DNA of 64,000 bases from JAWKXU01 sp020446465. GTDB taxonomy: Bacteria > Pseudomonadota > Alphaproteobacteria > Sphingomonadales > Sphingomonadaceae. The notes under the pieces were generated by a model, which was not told the DNA's origin, ran no database searches, and saw only the letters and a list, made by a program, of their open reading frames with translations. The stretch spans positions 62,001 through 126,000 of the forward strand of contig JAWKXU010000002.1 in NCBI GenBank assembly GCA_041396845.1, written 5' to 3'. The position numbers were made by a program, and so were the translations under genes. Of the stretch, positions 26,982 through 35,354 are shown one piece after another. How positions within the stretch are numbered: the first letter of the stretch is position 1; each line of letters begins with the position of its first letter.

Positions 26982-27273
26982 GCTGGAAAACCTTCCTGAT
27001 CTATTGGGGTACGGCGCATCTGGTGATGCGCGCTGTTACATGCGAATCTGCGGCGGGCTATGGCGGATCACAAGGCTTTGGGCAAGGTCACCCCCGTTTT
27101 TGAAACCATGCCGAAGCCTGATGGAGCATCGCCAATTGCATTATTGTCGGGAGCATTTACACTTCGCGATACGTTAACCAACGGAGCGCGCATTTGTGCG
27201 TTTCTGGCACGGTAATTGCTCCTCATTTCATTCGGGAGTCGTTAAAGTGCGTGCCTAACAAAAAGGAAATGGA
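26982..27273. other. Gene-free divergent promoter region
   Basis: This 292-bp gap lies between the divergent starts of glcB and the small membrane protein at 27274. AT-rich patches occur near 27130-27175 and 27218-27250. No open frame with support, RNA gene or strong hairpin was seen; it probably carries both promoters. Confidence 0.5.
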
Positions 27274-27543
27274 ATGCTGGGCAAGATCGGAAGGCTGTTT
27301 GTAATCAAGACCCGTCTTGAGGCCTTCCTGATTATCTATGCGCTCGCGCTGGGCGCGGTGGAACGGGGCAGCGTTTACCTCACGCAATTTCCCGGCTGGG
27401 GGGGCAAACTTCTATTTCTCGCCTGCACTGGTGCCGTTTTCATGGCGGGTGGCAAAATTCTGGATTGCCTGAAGCACGAACAGCGCATCAAAGACGAAGA
27501 TGCTGCCGCCATTTCGGAAAACAGCACCCAAATCACACTCTGA
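27274..27543 (+). CDS. Small two-helix membrane protein, unknown function
   Basis: The gene encodes 89 residues, with a hydrophobic helix at about 17-33 (LEAFLIIYALALGAVER) and another at about 44-62 (KLLFLACTGAVFMAGGK), then a charged cytoplasmic-like tail. AAGGAAATGGA precedes the ATG, a good ribosome site. The gene runs directly into the EthD-like gene. I do not recognise the family; it looks like a conserved sphingomonad membrane protein, and no function can be given. Confidence 0.65.
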   Translation: MLGKIGRLFVIKTRLEAFLIIYALALGAVERGSVYLTQFPGWGGKLLFLACTGAVFMAGGKILDCLKHEQRIKDEDAAAISENSTQITL

Positions 27544-27557
27544 TCGAGGCCCGCTCC

Positions 27558-28265
27558 TTGTTTCATTCGACATACTTGCAAAAGCGCCAGCCCGGCACTT
27601 CCTACCGTGATTTTCAGCGTCTGTGGCGCTCCCATGGGGACTTTGCAGCCTCAGTTCCCGCGTTCTGGGACAATGTCGAACGTTACGTCCATAATGACCC
27701 ACTGGAAGACCTGACCGGATTGCCAGGCGTCACCGATGAATACGACGCAGTGGGAGAACTTTACTATACCAGCTTTGAAACCTGGGTTTCGATGCGTGAC
27801 GTCATGTTGAACGGGATTGCTCCGGACGAAAAACGCGTCTTTGCCGGAGCGCCGGTATCGGTCCGCGGGCAACGCACGACCTACCAGCCGCTTCGTGGGC
27901 TGTTCAAGCTGTTCACACTTGCCAGCTTCAGGGACGAGGCTGCGCGCGCCAATGCACAGGCGCTGCTGGACGAACACGCAGCCGTCACACTTGGACTGGA
28001 AGGCTTTGGCGGGCGACTGGCAGGGTTTACAGTGACCCGCGCACGCGAGGCTGACCCCAGTGTTGGCGTCAGCGGTGTTGCCCACATGTCATCCAGCCGG
28101 GATCTCATGTTCGTGCATCATTTTGACGATGCTGATTTGGCGCACAAGGCCATGAACAGCGCCGACTATGCACGCCTTGAACTCGCGCAGGACAAGCTGT
28201 TTGACTGGGATTCGCGTATTGTGGTGATGACCCGTGGCTGGGTTCTGAAAGGCGAAAACGCCTGA
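27558..28265 (+). CDS. EthD-domain-like protein
   Basis: This protein of about 235 residues resembles two dimeric alpha+beta barrel units of EthD type, with YLQKRQPGTSYRDFQRLW at the start (the usual F..W..H pattern) and a C-terminal SRDLMFVHHFDDADLAHKAM. EthD proteins take part in degradation pathways, but their reaction is often unknown. No ATG fits the start; the TTG at 27558 with GAGG 8 bases upstream is the best candidate. It lies 14 bp after the small membrane protein gene and points toward the tmRNA on the other strand. Confidence 0.65.
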   Translation: MFHSTYLQKRQPGTSYRDFQRLWRSHGDFAASVPAFWDNVERYVHNDPLEDLTGLPGVTDEYDAVGELYYTSFETWVSMRDVMLNGIAPDEKRVFAGAPVSVRGQRTTYQPLRGLFKLFTLASFRDEAARANAQALLDEHAAVTLGLEGFGGRLAGFTVTRAREADPSVGVSGVAHMSSSRDLMFVHHFDDADLAHKAMNSADYARLELAQDKLFDWDSRIVVMTRGWVLKGENA

Positions 28266-28274
28266 GGCAAACGT

Positions 28275-28302
28275 GGAGGGTTTCTGTTGCTACGTACCCT
28301 CC
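28275..28302. terminator. Hairpin between the EthD-like gene and the tmRNA 3' end
   Basis: A perfect 7-bp inverted repeat (GGAGGGT / ACCCTCC) with a 14-base loop lies between the convergent EthD-like gene and tmRNA gene. There is no U-run, so it may be a processing or weak termination signal. Confidence 0.3.
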
Positions 28303-28317
28303 GGACGCCCGGAATCC

Positions 28318-28625
28318 GCTTCTGTTGCCCGGTGGGTCCAACCGCGCTTTAGCTTTGTAAATTCTGGCCGTTAGGCCGTAAAATTACGCTGCAAGAGCGA
28401 GTGCTTCATTATCATTGGCACTTGTGTGTTTTGAGCCTTTAACGGGTTACTCAGCCCGGGCGAAAACAATGCTTTTCAACACACGTCGATCCTGGTTCGG
28501 CCCCGTCAGAAAACCCGTTAAATACCGGGAGTTATGGTGGAGCCGCCGGGTACTGCCCCCGGGTCCGCTGCGTCTATTGCACACCGCAATTTATCGCCAT
28601 AGCCAGCCGAAGCCGGCACGCCCCA
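28318..28625 (-). ncRNA. ssrA: Two-piece (circularly permuted) tmRNA
   Basis: The minus strand has the permuted alphaproteobacterial layout. The acceptor piece ends in CGGCTCCACCA (CCA at 28535-28537). After about 30 removed bases comes the coding piece, starting GGGGCCG at 28504. GGGGCCG pairs with CGGCTCC in a 7-bp acceptor stem whose third pair is G-U, the identity element for alanyl-tRNA synthetase. The tag frame is at 28384-28419 and reads ANDNEALALAA, then TAA. A CCGGG/CCCGG T-arm-like stem precedes the CCA. tmRNA rescues stalled ribosomes and marks their products for proteolysis. The outer ends are approximate. This fills most of the 445-bp gap after the EthD-like gene. Confidence 0.93.
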
Positions 28626-28710
28626 TATAGCGCGCACTGCCTTAATGTGAAGTGACTGGATGTGTCGGAAAGTTTTTTTCAGCCAACCCTCGCCACACGC
28701 CGCCGCTTGT

Positions 28711-29145
28711 TTACCTGTTCTTCAGCGCATCGCGGATTTCGGTAAGCAGTTCGATCTCGCTCGGCCCGGCAGGTGCTGCGGCCTCCTCTTCCTTCTGGAC
28801 CGAGGCCATGACCTTGTTGGCATAGCGAACCAGCAGGAAAATGACGAAAGCAAGGATCAGGAAATTGATGAGCGCGGTAAGAAACGCACCATAGCCGATC
28901 ATTGCCGCGCCCGCTTCCTTCAAGGCCGCATAATCATCCATCGCGCCTTCATAACCGGCAGGGACGGACAGGAGGATGAACTCACTGGTGAAGTCAGCAC
29001 CGCCAAAGATCCAGCCGACAAAAGGCATGATGACGTCATCGGTCAGGGAGCTGACAATCGTGCCGAATGCCCCGCCAATTATAACCGCAACCGCCAGTTC
29101 CATGACATTGCCCTTGGCGATGAAAGCCTTGAATTCCTGAAACAT
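28711..29145 (-). CDS. mscL: Large-conductance mechanosensitive channel
   Basis: MscL is a pentameric inner-membrane pore that opens under strong membrane tension to release osmolytes on hypo-osmotic shock. The 144-residue protein has the MscL pattern: FKAFIAKGNVMELAVAVIIGGAFGTIV in helix 1, the periplasmic loop, helix 2 with LINFLILAFVIFLLVRYANK, and a C-terminal bundle with EIELLTEIRDALKNR. The ATG at 29145 has a GAGGAG site and matches the family start; a 9-codon extension starts at 29169. It is divergent from lemA. Confidence 0.96.
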   Translation of the reverse strand: MFQEFKAFIAKGNVMELAVAVIIGGAFGTIVSSLTDDVIMPFVGWIFGGADFTSEFILLSVPAGYEGAMDDYAALKEAGAAMIGYGAFLTALINFLILAFVIFLLVRYANKVMASVQKEEEAAAPAGPSEIELLTEIRDALKNR

Positions 29146-29344
29146 GGTGATCTTCTCCTCCTGAAACACGCTCGGCGGCTTGCTGCCACATGGTTAACCG
29201 ATCCGCAAGCAAATGACCGGGCAACAAGGGTTTTCCAGCTACGCGGACGAAACCGGAGGATTCTTGAATCGCAGGCTGCCCGTGCTATCTGTGCAGCGCA
29301 GACCGCGCGCACCCCATGCGCGACCAAACGGAGGGGATACCTTC

Positions 29345-29947
29345 ATGAATATCCGCAACTTCAGTCGCTTCGTCATGCTTGCCTTTGCTTCGCTGGTGCT
29401 CGCATCATGCGGCATCAATTCCGTGCCGACGGCAGAGGAAAACGCCAAGGCCAAGTGGGCTGACGTGCAGAATGCCTATGACCGGCGCGCGCAGCTTCTT
29501 CCCAACCTCGCCAATATCGCCAAGGGCGCGGCAGAGCAGGAACGCGCCATTCTGACCGATGTGATCGAGGCCCGCGCAAAGGCAACCAGCATCCAGGTAT
29601 CTGTCAACGATCTGGGCAATGCGGCCAAACTCAAACAGTTTGCAGAAGCGCAAGGGCAACTGGGCGCGGGCCTGGGACGTTTGCTGGCGAACTTTGAACG
29701 CTACCCGGAACTTAAAAGCATCGTGAATTATCAGATGCTGCAAAGTCAGGTGGAAAGCAGCGAGAACCGGATCAATATCGCCATCAAGGACTATAACGAG
29801 GCCGTGCGCGACTATAACACCCGCGTGCGTACGTTCCCGGAAATGATCGGCGCGATGATCCGCGGGCTGAAACCGATGGAGCCGTTCAACGCCGTTACAC
29901 CAAATGCAGAAACAGCACCCGTTCTGGACATGGGGCCGGACCAGTAA
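29345..29947 (+). CDS. lemA: LemA family lipoprotein
   Basis: This 200-residue protein has a lipoprotein signal (LVLASC, Cys22) followed by the LemA helical bundle: WADVQNAYDRRAQLLPNLANIAKG and the later NYQMLQSQVESSENRINIAIKDYNEAVRDYN segment. LemA proteins are often paired with TPM-domain proteins, as here; their role in the envelope is unclear. A GGAGGGG site lies 8 bases before the ATG. The gene leads a group with two TPM genes, a Nudix hydrolase and msrB, spaced by 4 to 13 bp or overlapping. Confidence 0.92.
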   Translation: MNIRNFSRFVMLAFASLVLASCGINSVPTAEENAKAKWADVQNAYDRRAQLLPNLANIAKGAAEQERAILTDVIEARAKATSIQVSVNDLGNAAKLKQFAEAQGQLGAGLGRLLANFERYPELKSIVNYQMLQSQVESSENRINIAIKDYNEAVRDYNTRVRTFPEMIGAMIRGLKPMEPFNAVTPNAETAPVLDMGPDQ

Positions 29948-29960
29948 GCCTGCAAATCCG

Positions 29961-30731
29961 ATGAAACCTGCCATCGTCCGCCTGCTATGCTTTGCCGCGC
30001 TCCTGCTTGGCGTGCTGGCTGGCCCTGTCAGCGCGCAGGAGTTTCCGCAACTGACAGGCCGGGTGGTCGATGCAGCCGGGATAATTCCCCCCGATGTGGA
30101 AACATCTCTGACCGCAAAGCTGGAAGCACTGGAGAAACAATCGCAACGCCAGCTCGTTGTCGCCACGCTGCCCGGTCTGCAAGGCTATGACATTGCCGAC
30201 TATGGCTACCAGTTGGGACGCCACTGGGGCATTGGCGACAAGGAGCGCAACGACGGCGCTTTGCTGATCGTTGCCCCCAATGAACGCAAGGTGCGGATAG
30301 AGGTTGGCTATGGGCTGGAGCCTGTCCTGACCGACGGGCTGTCCGCGCTCATCATCCAGAATGACATTTTGCCCCGCTTCAAGGCGGGCGACATGCCCGG
30401 CGGGATTGTGGCGGGAACAGATGCTATCGTGCAGCAACTGACCCTGCCTCCTGAAGAAGCACAGCGCATCGCTGCTGAAGCCCAATCCGTCTCTCTGGCC
30501 CAGCCGGTCTGGCCTGCGCTCCTGTTCAACCTGGTGTTCTTCCTGGTTATATTTATTTCGATCACACGCATGGTCCGCCGGGGCGGCAGGCGGTATCGCA
30601 CCGGAATGGGGCCTGTTGTCGTGTGGGGCGGCGGTGGTGGCTCGCGCAGCAGTGGCGGCTTTTCGGGCGGAGGCGGCTTTTCCGGGGGCGGCGGCAGCTT
30701 TGGCGGCGGCGGGGCAAGTGGAGGCTGGTGA
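29961..30731 (+). CDS. TPM-domain protein with Gly-rich tail (YgcG-like)
   Basis: The 256-residue protein has a signal peptide ending near VSAQEF, a TPM domain at about 25-175 (LTGRVVDAAGIIPPD, RQLVVATLPGLQGYDIADYGYQLGRHW and the ERKVRIEVGYGLE segment), one membrane helix at about 185-205, and a tail of Ser and Gly repeats (FSGGGGFSGGGG). TPM domains have been linked to photosystem repair in plants, but bacterial members have no settled function. The adjacent LemA and second TPM genes suggest a joint envelope function. Confidence 0.85.
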   Translation: MKPAIVRLLCFAALLLGVLAGPVSAQEFPQLTGRVVDAAGIIPPDVETSLTAKLEALEKQSQRQLVVATLPGLQGYDIADYGYQLGRHWGIGDKERNDGALLIVAPNERKVRIEVGYGLEPVLTDGLSALIIQNDILPRFKAGDMPGGIVAGTDAIVQQLTLPPEEAQRIAAEAQSVSLAQPVWPALLFNLVFFLVIFISITRMVRRGGRRYRTGMGPVVVWGGGGGSRSSGGFSGGGGFSGGGGSFGGGGASGGW

Positions 30732-30735
30732 TCCG

Positions 30736-31422
30736 ATGAGCGCGCACGAACCGATCCTGACGCCAACCGATCACAAGCGGATCAGCGCGGCAGTTTCTGC
30801 CGCCGAGGAAGGCACGACCGGCGAGATCGTCACCATCCTTGCCGAACAGTCGGACGATTATCACGACGTCGCGCTGGTATGGGCTGGCGCGGCTGCGGTG
30901 ATTGCTCTCACCGTCATTGCGCTGCTGCCGGACTTTTACCTCGGTCTTTTCAGCGCCCTTTTGGGGCAGTGGAACGTGGGATGGACTGCGCCGCACGCGC
31001 TGGTTCTGGCCGCGCTGGTGGCCGCGTTGAAGTTCGGCTCGGTTTGGCTGATCATGCTGTGGCGCCCCTTGCGCCTGTTTCTCACCCCGCCGCCGGTCAA
31101 ACACGCGCGTGTGCGCAATCGCGCCATTGCCGCCTTTCGCATTGGTGCGGATCGCCGCACGCAGGGGCGTACCGGAATCCTGATCTACCTTTCCATGGCT
31201 GAGCATCGCGCCGAAATCGTTGCCGATGAAGCCATCGCCAGCCGCATCGCACCCGAAGCATGGGGCGACGCGATGGCCGCCATGCTGGCCGACCTGAAAG
31301 CCGGGCGCACGGCAGATGGCATGATCGCGGCGATTGGCCAGATCGGTGCGATCCTCGCAGAACACCTCCCCGGTGATGCCGACAACACCAACGAACTTCC
31401 CGACAGGCTGATTGAAGTATGA
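30736..31422 (+). CDS. Membrane-bound TPM-domain protein
   Basis: This second TPM-family protein has 228 residues. It lacks a signal peptide and opens with the N-terminal part of the TPM domain (EEGTTGEIVTILAEQSDDY). Two hydrophobic helices at about 45-70 and 85-110 interrupt the domain, and the rest follows (TGILIYLSMAEHRAEIVADEAIASRI). The TPM fold is therefore split around a membrane hairpin. The ATG lies 4 bp after the previous gene. It overlaps the Nudix gene by 4 bases (ATGA), so translation is likely coupled. Confidence 0.8.
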   Translation: MSAHEPILTPTDHKRISAAVSAAEEGTTGEIVTILAEQSDDYHDVALVWAGAAAVIALTVIALLPDFYLGLFSALLGQWNVGWTAPHALVLAALVAALKFGSVWLIMLWRPLRLFLTPPPVKHARVRNRAIAAFRIGADRRTQGRTGILIYLSMAEHRAEIVADEAIASRIAPEAWGDAMAAMLADLKAGRTADGMIAAIGQIGAILAEHLPGDADNTNELPDRLIEV

Positions 31423-31982
31423 CAGACCCCGACGCGAACTTGCCCGAAGAATTGATGTGGCAAGGCAGGTTCATCACGGCAAAGCGCAGGGGCCGCTGGG
31501 AATATGTGGCGCGCGCGCGTGGTATCCGTGCCGCTGTCATTCTGGCAATTGAGGACGGGCATGTTCTGCTGGTGGAACAATACCGCGTGCCGCTTGGCCG
31601 CAATTGTCTGGAGCTTCCCGCTGGCCTGATCGGGGACGAGGATGGCCGCGAACGAGAAGACCCGCTGGCGGCTGCCGGGCGGGAACTGGAAGAAGAAACC
31701 GGCTATCGCGCTGCAAAACTCGAAAAATGCGGCGACTTCTATTCCTCGCCCGGCATGGTGAGCGAGGGTTTTACGCTGGTGCGGGCCAGTGGGCTTGAAA
31801 AAGTCGGCCCCGGTGGTGGCACCGACAGCGAAAATATCATCGTCCACCGCATCGCGCTGGGCGATATTCCGGCATTCATCGAAAACAAACGCGCTGAAAA
31901 TTGCGGGATTGACGTGCGCTTGTTGCTGCTTTTGGCTACAACGCTGGTCAAAGTCGGGAGCGCAAAGGAGATTACTTCATGA
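31419..31982 (+). CDS. Nudix hydrolase, ADP-ribose pyrophosphatase-like
   Basis: This 187-residue protein hydrolyses a nucleoside diphosphate linked to another group, probably ADP-ribose. The Nudix core E-D-P-L-x3-G-RELEEETGY is present at about 72-89 and binds the metal; the Gly that usually starts the box is displaced by a short insertion (GDEDGRERED). The N-terminal part with RGIRAAVILAIEDGHVLLVEQYR and ELPAGL matches the ADP-ribose branch. It overlaps the TPM gene before it and msrB after it by 4 bases each. Confidence 0.85.
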   Translation: MTDPDANLPEELMWQGRFITAKRRGRWEYVARARGIRAAVILAIEDGHVLLVEQYRVPLGRNCLELPAGLIGDEDGREREDPLAAAGRELEEETGYRAAKLEKCGDFYSSPGMVSEGFTLVRASGLEKVGPGGGTDSENIIVHRIALGDIPAFIENKRAENCGIDVRLLLLLATTLVKVGSAKEITS

Positions 31983-32449
31983 CGGACATGACCGAAACCG
32001 CGCTGCACTGGGGCGATGTGATCCGCATAGCGACCTCAGCCAACCCTGCTCCACCGCGCCGGGTGGAAAAGAGCGAGGCGGAATGGCGCGCGCAGCTTGA
32101 TCCCGATCAGTTCCACGTCACGCGGCTGAAAGGCACCGAAGCCCCTTTCAGCAACCCGATGTGCAGCGTGTTTGAACCGGGCCACTATGCCTGCGTGTGC
32201 TGCGGCACCGAACTGTTCGATTCGTCCGCCAAGTTTGAAAGCGGCACCGGCTGGCCGAGCTTTGGCGCTCCGGTGGCCGACAATGTCGTGGCCTATCACA
32301 TAGACGGCAGCCACGGGATGCAGCGCGTGGAAACGGTCTGCAATGTGTGCGACGCGCATCTGGGCCATGTCTTTCCCGATGGCCCGACCCCCAGCGGCTT
32401 GCGCTACTGCATCAATGCGCTGGCGCTGGAAAAGATCGCGGACGCCTGA
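31979..32449 (+). CDS. msrB: Peptide methionine-R-sulfoxide reductase
   Basis: MsrB reduces the R form of methionine sulfoxide in proteins, repairing oxidative damage. In the 156-residue protein the catalytic Cys is C144 (RYCINA). A structural zinc is held by two CxxC pairs, C72-C75 and C121-C124. The GTGWPSF and HLGHVFPDGP segments are the family signatures. It overlaps the Nudix gene by 4 bases. No msrA lies nearby. Confidence 0.96.
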   Translation: MTDMTETALHWGDVIRIATSANPAPPRRVEKSEAEWRAQLDPDQFHVTRLKGTEAPFSNPMCSVFEPGHYACVCCGTELFDSSAKFESGTGWPSFGAPVADNVVAYHIDGSHGMQRVETVCNVCDAHLGHVFPDGPTPSGLRYCINALALEKIADA

Positions 32450-32501
32450 TGGCATTGTGATGATCGGCAGGGTCGCAAGCCCTTGCGCGAATCCGCCAAT
32501 C

Positions 32502-32521
32502 ATATAAAGACATGTTTATAT
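32502..32521. promoter_or_regulatory. AT-rich palindrome upstream of metK-ahcY
   Basis: The sequence ATATAAAGACATGTTTATAT has perfect 7-bp arms (ATATAAA/TTTATAT) around a 6-base centre. It stands out against the GC-rich background and lies about 33 bp before the metK start. It fits an operator for a dimeric regulator, for example an ArsR-type methionine-cycle regulator such as SahR; that assignment is an inference. The AT-rich centre may also overlap the promoter. Confidence 0.5.
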
Positions 32522-32553
32522 TCCAATTCGCGTAATCCATGGAGATGCCTGCA

Positions 32554-33780
32554 ATGGCCGCCCCCGAAAGCTACCTCTTTACGTCTGAAAGCGTGTCCGA
32601 AGGACACCCGGACAAGGTTTCTGACCAGATCAGCGACGCTATCGTCGATCTGTTCCTGTCACGCGACCCGGAAGCCCGTGTTGCCTGCGAAACGCTCACC
32701 ACCACCAACCGAGTCGTGCTGGCAGGCGAAGTCCGCGGCAAAGGCATGATCGACGTCAAAGGAAACTGGGCGCCCGGCGCGCAGGAAGAAATCCAGCGGG
32801 TTGTGCGCGAAACCGTAAAACAGATCGGTTACGAACAGGACGGGTTCCACCACCAGAACCTCATTTTTGAAAATTATCTCCACCCGCAAAGTGTGGACAT
32901 CGCACAGGGGGTCGATTCATCGGGCAACAAGGATGAAGGCGCGGGCGATCAGGGCATCATGTTCGGTTACGCCTGCAACGAAACCCCCGACCTGATGCCG
33001 GCGACGCTTTATTACAGCCACAAGATTCTCGAACGCATGGCAGCGGACCGGCACTCCAAGGCCGCCCCGTTTCTGGAACCTGACGCCAAGAGCCAGGTCA
33101 CGCTGCGCTTTGAAGATGGAAAGCCGGCGGCGGCCACGGCCATTGTTGTTTCCACCCAGCACAAGCCCGGCTATCACGAAGGCGAAAAGGAAGCCGAACT
33201 CAAAGCCTATGTGAAAAAGGTCATCGCCGAAGTCATACCGGCAGAGCTGCTGTCGGACGACACGGAATATCACATCAACCCGACCGGCAAGTTCGAAATA
33301 GGCGGCCCTGATGGCGACGCCGGGCTGACAGGGCGCAAGATCATCGTCGATACTTATGGCGGCGCGGCACCACACGGTGGCGGCGCGTTCAGCGGCAAGG
33401 ATCCGACAAAGGTTGACCGTTCTGCCGCTTACGTCACGCGCTATCTCGCCAAGAACATCGTGGCTGCAGGGCTGGCGACGCATTGCACACTGCAAGTGTC
33501 TTATGCCATCGGCGTTTCCAAACCACTTTCGCTTTACGTCGAAACGCATGGCACCGGCACCGTTTCCAACGAAAAGCTCGTCGAGGCGATCAGGATTGTC
33601 GCAGCGGAAAAGCTGGGTGGGCTGACCCCGCGCGGTATCCGCACCGGCCTGGGCCTTAACAAGCCAATCTATCGCAAGACTGCCGCCTATGGCCACTTTG
33701 GCCGCCAGCCCGATGGCGATTTCTTCCCGTGGGAGCGCACCGATCTTATCGATGCCCTGAAAGCCGCCGTCGCGGCCTGA
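32554..33780 (+). CDS. metK: S-adenosylmethionine synthetase
   Basis: MetK joins methionine and ATP to form SAM. The 408-residue protein has FTSESVSEGHPDKVSDQISD at the N-terminus (catalytic His and Asp), GAGDQGIMFGYA and the phosphate-binding GGAAPHGGGAFSGKDPTKVDRS segment. The ATG at 32554 has GGAG at 8 bases; the upstream ATG at 32539 lacks a ribosome site. ahcY follows 35 bp downstream. SAM made here serves RsmA and the methyltransferases in this window. Confidence 0.97.
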   Translation: MAAPESYLFTSESVSEGHPDKVSDQISDAIVDLFLSRDPEARVACETLTTTNRVVLAGEVRGKGMIDVKGNWAPGAQEEIQRVVRETVKQIGYEQDGFHHQNLIFENYLHPQSVDIAQGVDSSGNKDEGAGDQGIMFGYACNETPDLMPATLYYSHKILERMAADRHSKAAPFLEPDAKSQVTLRFEDGKPAAATAIVVSTQHKPGYHEGEKEAELKAYVKKVIAEVIPAELLSDDTEYHINPTGKFEIGGPDGDAGLTGRKIIVDTYGGAAPHGGGAFSGKDPTKVDRSAAYVTRYLAKNIVAAGLATHCTLQVSYAIGVSKPLSLYVETHGTGTVSNEKLVEAIRIVAAEKLGGLTPRGIRTGLGLNKPIYRKTAAYGHFGRQPDGDFFPWERTDLIDALKAAVAA

Positions 33781-33815
33781 ACGCCCCTGCCCCTGTTTCA
33801 AGGAACCATTCTGAC

Positions 33816-35228
33816 ATGACTGCCCATTCCGCTTCGTCCGCGCCGGACTACATCATCAAGGATATCGCGCTGGCTGAATTTGGCCGCGATGAAATCGCCA
33901 TTGCCGAAACCGAAATGCCGGGCCTGATGGCACTGCGCGACGAATATGGCGATGCCCAGCCGCTGAAAGGCGCGCGCATCACCGGATCGCTGCACATGAC
34001 GATCCAGACTGCGGTGCTGATCGAAACGCTGGTGGCGCTGGGTGCGGAAGTGCGCTGGGCGACTTGCAACATCTTTTCCACGCAGGATCACGCTGCTGCC
34101 GCCATTGCCGAACAGGGCATTCCCGTGTTTGCGGTAAAGGGTGAAAGCCTTGCCGATTACTGGGACTATGTCGGCCATATCTTTGACTGGGGCGATGATG
34201 AAACCGCCAACATGATCCTCGACGATGGCGGCGATGCAACCATGTTTGCGCTGTGGGGCGCACGGCTGGAAGCAGGTGACGAACTGCCCGAACCCGCCAA
34301 CGCCGAAGAAGTCGAGTTCCAGCGTGCGCTGAAAGCCTTTGTCGCGAAGAAACCCGGCTATCTGATGAAATCGGTTGCCAACATCCGCGGTGTTTCTGAA
34401 GAAACGACCACGGGCGTCCACCGGCTTTACCACATTGCAAAGAACGGCAAACTGCCCTTCCCGGCTATCAACGTGAACGATTCTGTCACCAAGTCGAAGT
34501 TCGACAATCTTTATGGCTGCAAGGAATCGCTGGTCGATGCGATCCGCCGCGCAACAGATGTCATGCTCGCCGGCAAGGTTGCTTGCGTGGCGGGCTTTGG
34601 CGATGTTGGCAAAGGCAGCGCGGACAGCCTGCGCAACGGCGGCGCACGCGTGCTGGTGACGGAAATCGACCCGATCTGCGCATTGCAGGCGGCGATGGAA
34701 GGCTACGAAGTCGTCACCATGGATGAAGCCGTGCAACGCGCCGATATTTTCGTGACGGCAACCGGCAACGAAGACGTCATCACCGCAGCCCACATGGAAG
34801 CGATGAAGAACATGGCGATCGTGTGCAACATTGGCCACTTTGACAGCGAAATCCAGATTGCCGCGCTCGACAATTACGACTGGAAGGAAGTGAAGCCGGG
34901 AACGGACCTCGTGACTTTCCCCGATGGCAAGCAGATCATCGTTCTGGCCAAGGGGCGCCTGGTGAACCTTGGCTGCGCCACGGGCCACCCCAGCTTCGTG
35001 ATGAGCAGCAGCTTCACCAACCAGACGCTCGCGCAGATCGAACTCTATACCAAGGCCGGCGAATACCAGAATCAGGTCTATGTCCTGCCCAAGCATCTTG
35101 ATGAAAAAGTGGCCGCGCTCCACCTTGAAAAGCTGGGCGTTAAACTGACGACGCTGAGCGAAAAGCAGGCCGCCTATATCGGTGTGCCGGTGGAAGGCCC
35201 GTTCAAACCGGAACATTACCGTTACTGA
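33816..35228 (+). CDS. ahcY: Adenosylhomocysteinase
   Basis: AhcY hydrolyses S-adenosylhomocysteine to homocysteine and adenosine, relieving product inhibition of methyltransferases. The 470-residue protein includes the long insertion common in bacterial SAH hydrolases (about residues 120-170). Visible segments are GSLHMTIQTAVLIETL, the NAD loop VAGFGDVGKGSA, and the NLGCATGHPSFVMS motif near the C-terminus, which ends KPEHYRY. An AAGGA site precedes the ATG at 11 bases. It follows metK; the palindrome at 32502 may control both. The glycine riboswitch lies downstream. Confidence 0.97.
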   Translation: MTAHSASSAPDYIIKDIALAEFGRDEIAIAETEMPGLMALRDEYGDAQPLKGARITGSLHMTIQTAVLIETLVALGAEVRWATCNIFSTQDHAAAAIAEQGIPVFAVKGESLADYWDYVGHIFDWGDDETANMILDDGGDATMFALWGARLEAGDELPEPANAEEVEFQRALKAFVAKKPGYLMKSVANIRGVSEETTTGVHRLYHIAKNGKLPFPAINVNDSVTKSKFDNLYGCKESLVDAIRRATDVMLAGKVACVAGFGDVGKGSADSLRNGGARVLVTEIDPICALQAAMEGYEVVTMDEAVQRADIFVTATGNEDVITAAHMEAMKNMAIVCNIGHFDSEIQIAALDNYDWKEVKPGTDLVTFPDGKQIIVLAKGRLVNLGCATGHPSFVMSSSFTNQTLAQIELYTKAGEYQNQVYVLPKHLDEKVAALHLEKLGVKLTTLSEKQAAYIGVPVEGPFKPEHYRY

Positions 35229-35354
35229 TTAGGGTCAGGACCCTACGACTGATTTATCCCCCGATGTGGCTGCGTCGCAGTGCCATCAGCGATTGACTGC
35301 GCGCAGCCTATCGGGAATCTACATACTGCCTTGCCGGAATCACCCGATTCCGGG

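Noticed and set aside
32450..32553. Possible SAM riboswitch before metK
   Set aside because: None of the conserved SAM or SAM/SAH aptamer segments could be recognised; the palindrome is a simpler regulatory candidate.
33798..35216. Minus-strand open frame of 472 codons
   Set aside because: Antisense to ahcY, a clear enzyme; the composition follows the complementary codons of ahcY.
35230..35246. Terminator after ahcY
   Set aside because: TAGGGT/ACCCTA can form a 6-bp stem with a 4-base loop, but no U-run follows.
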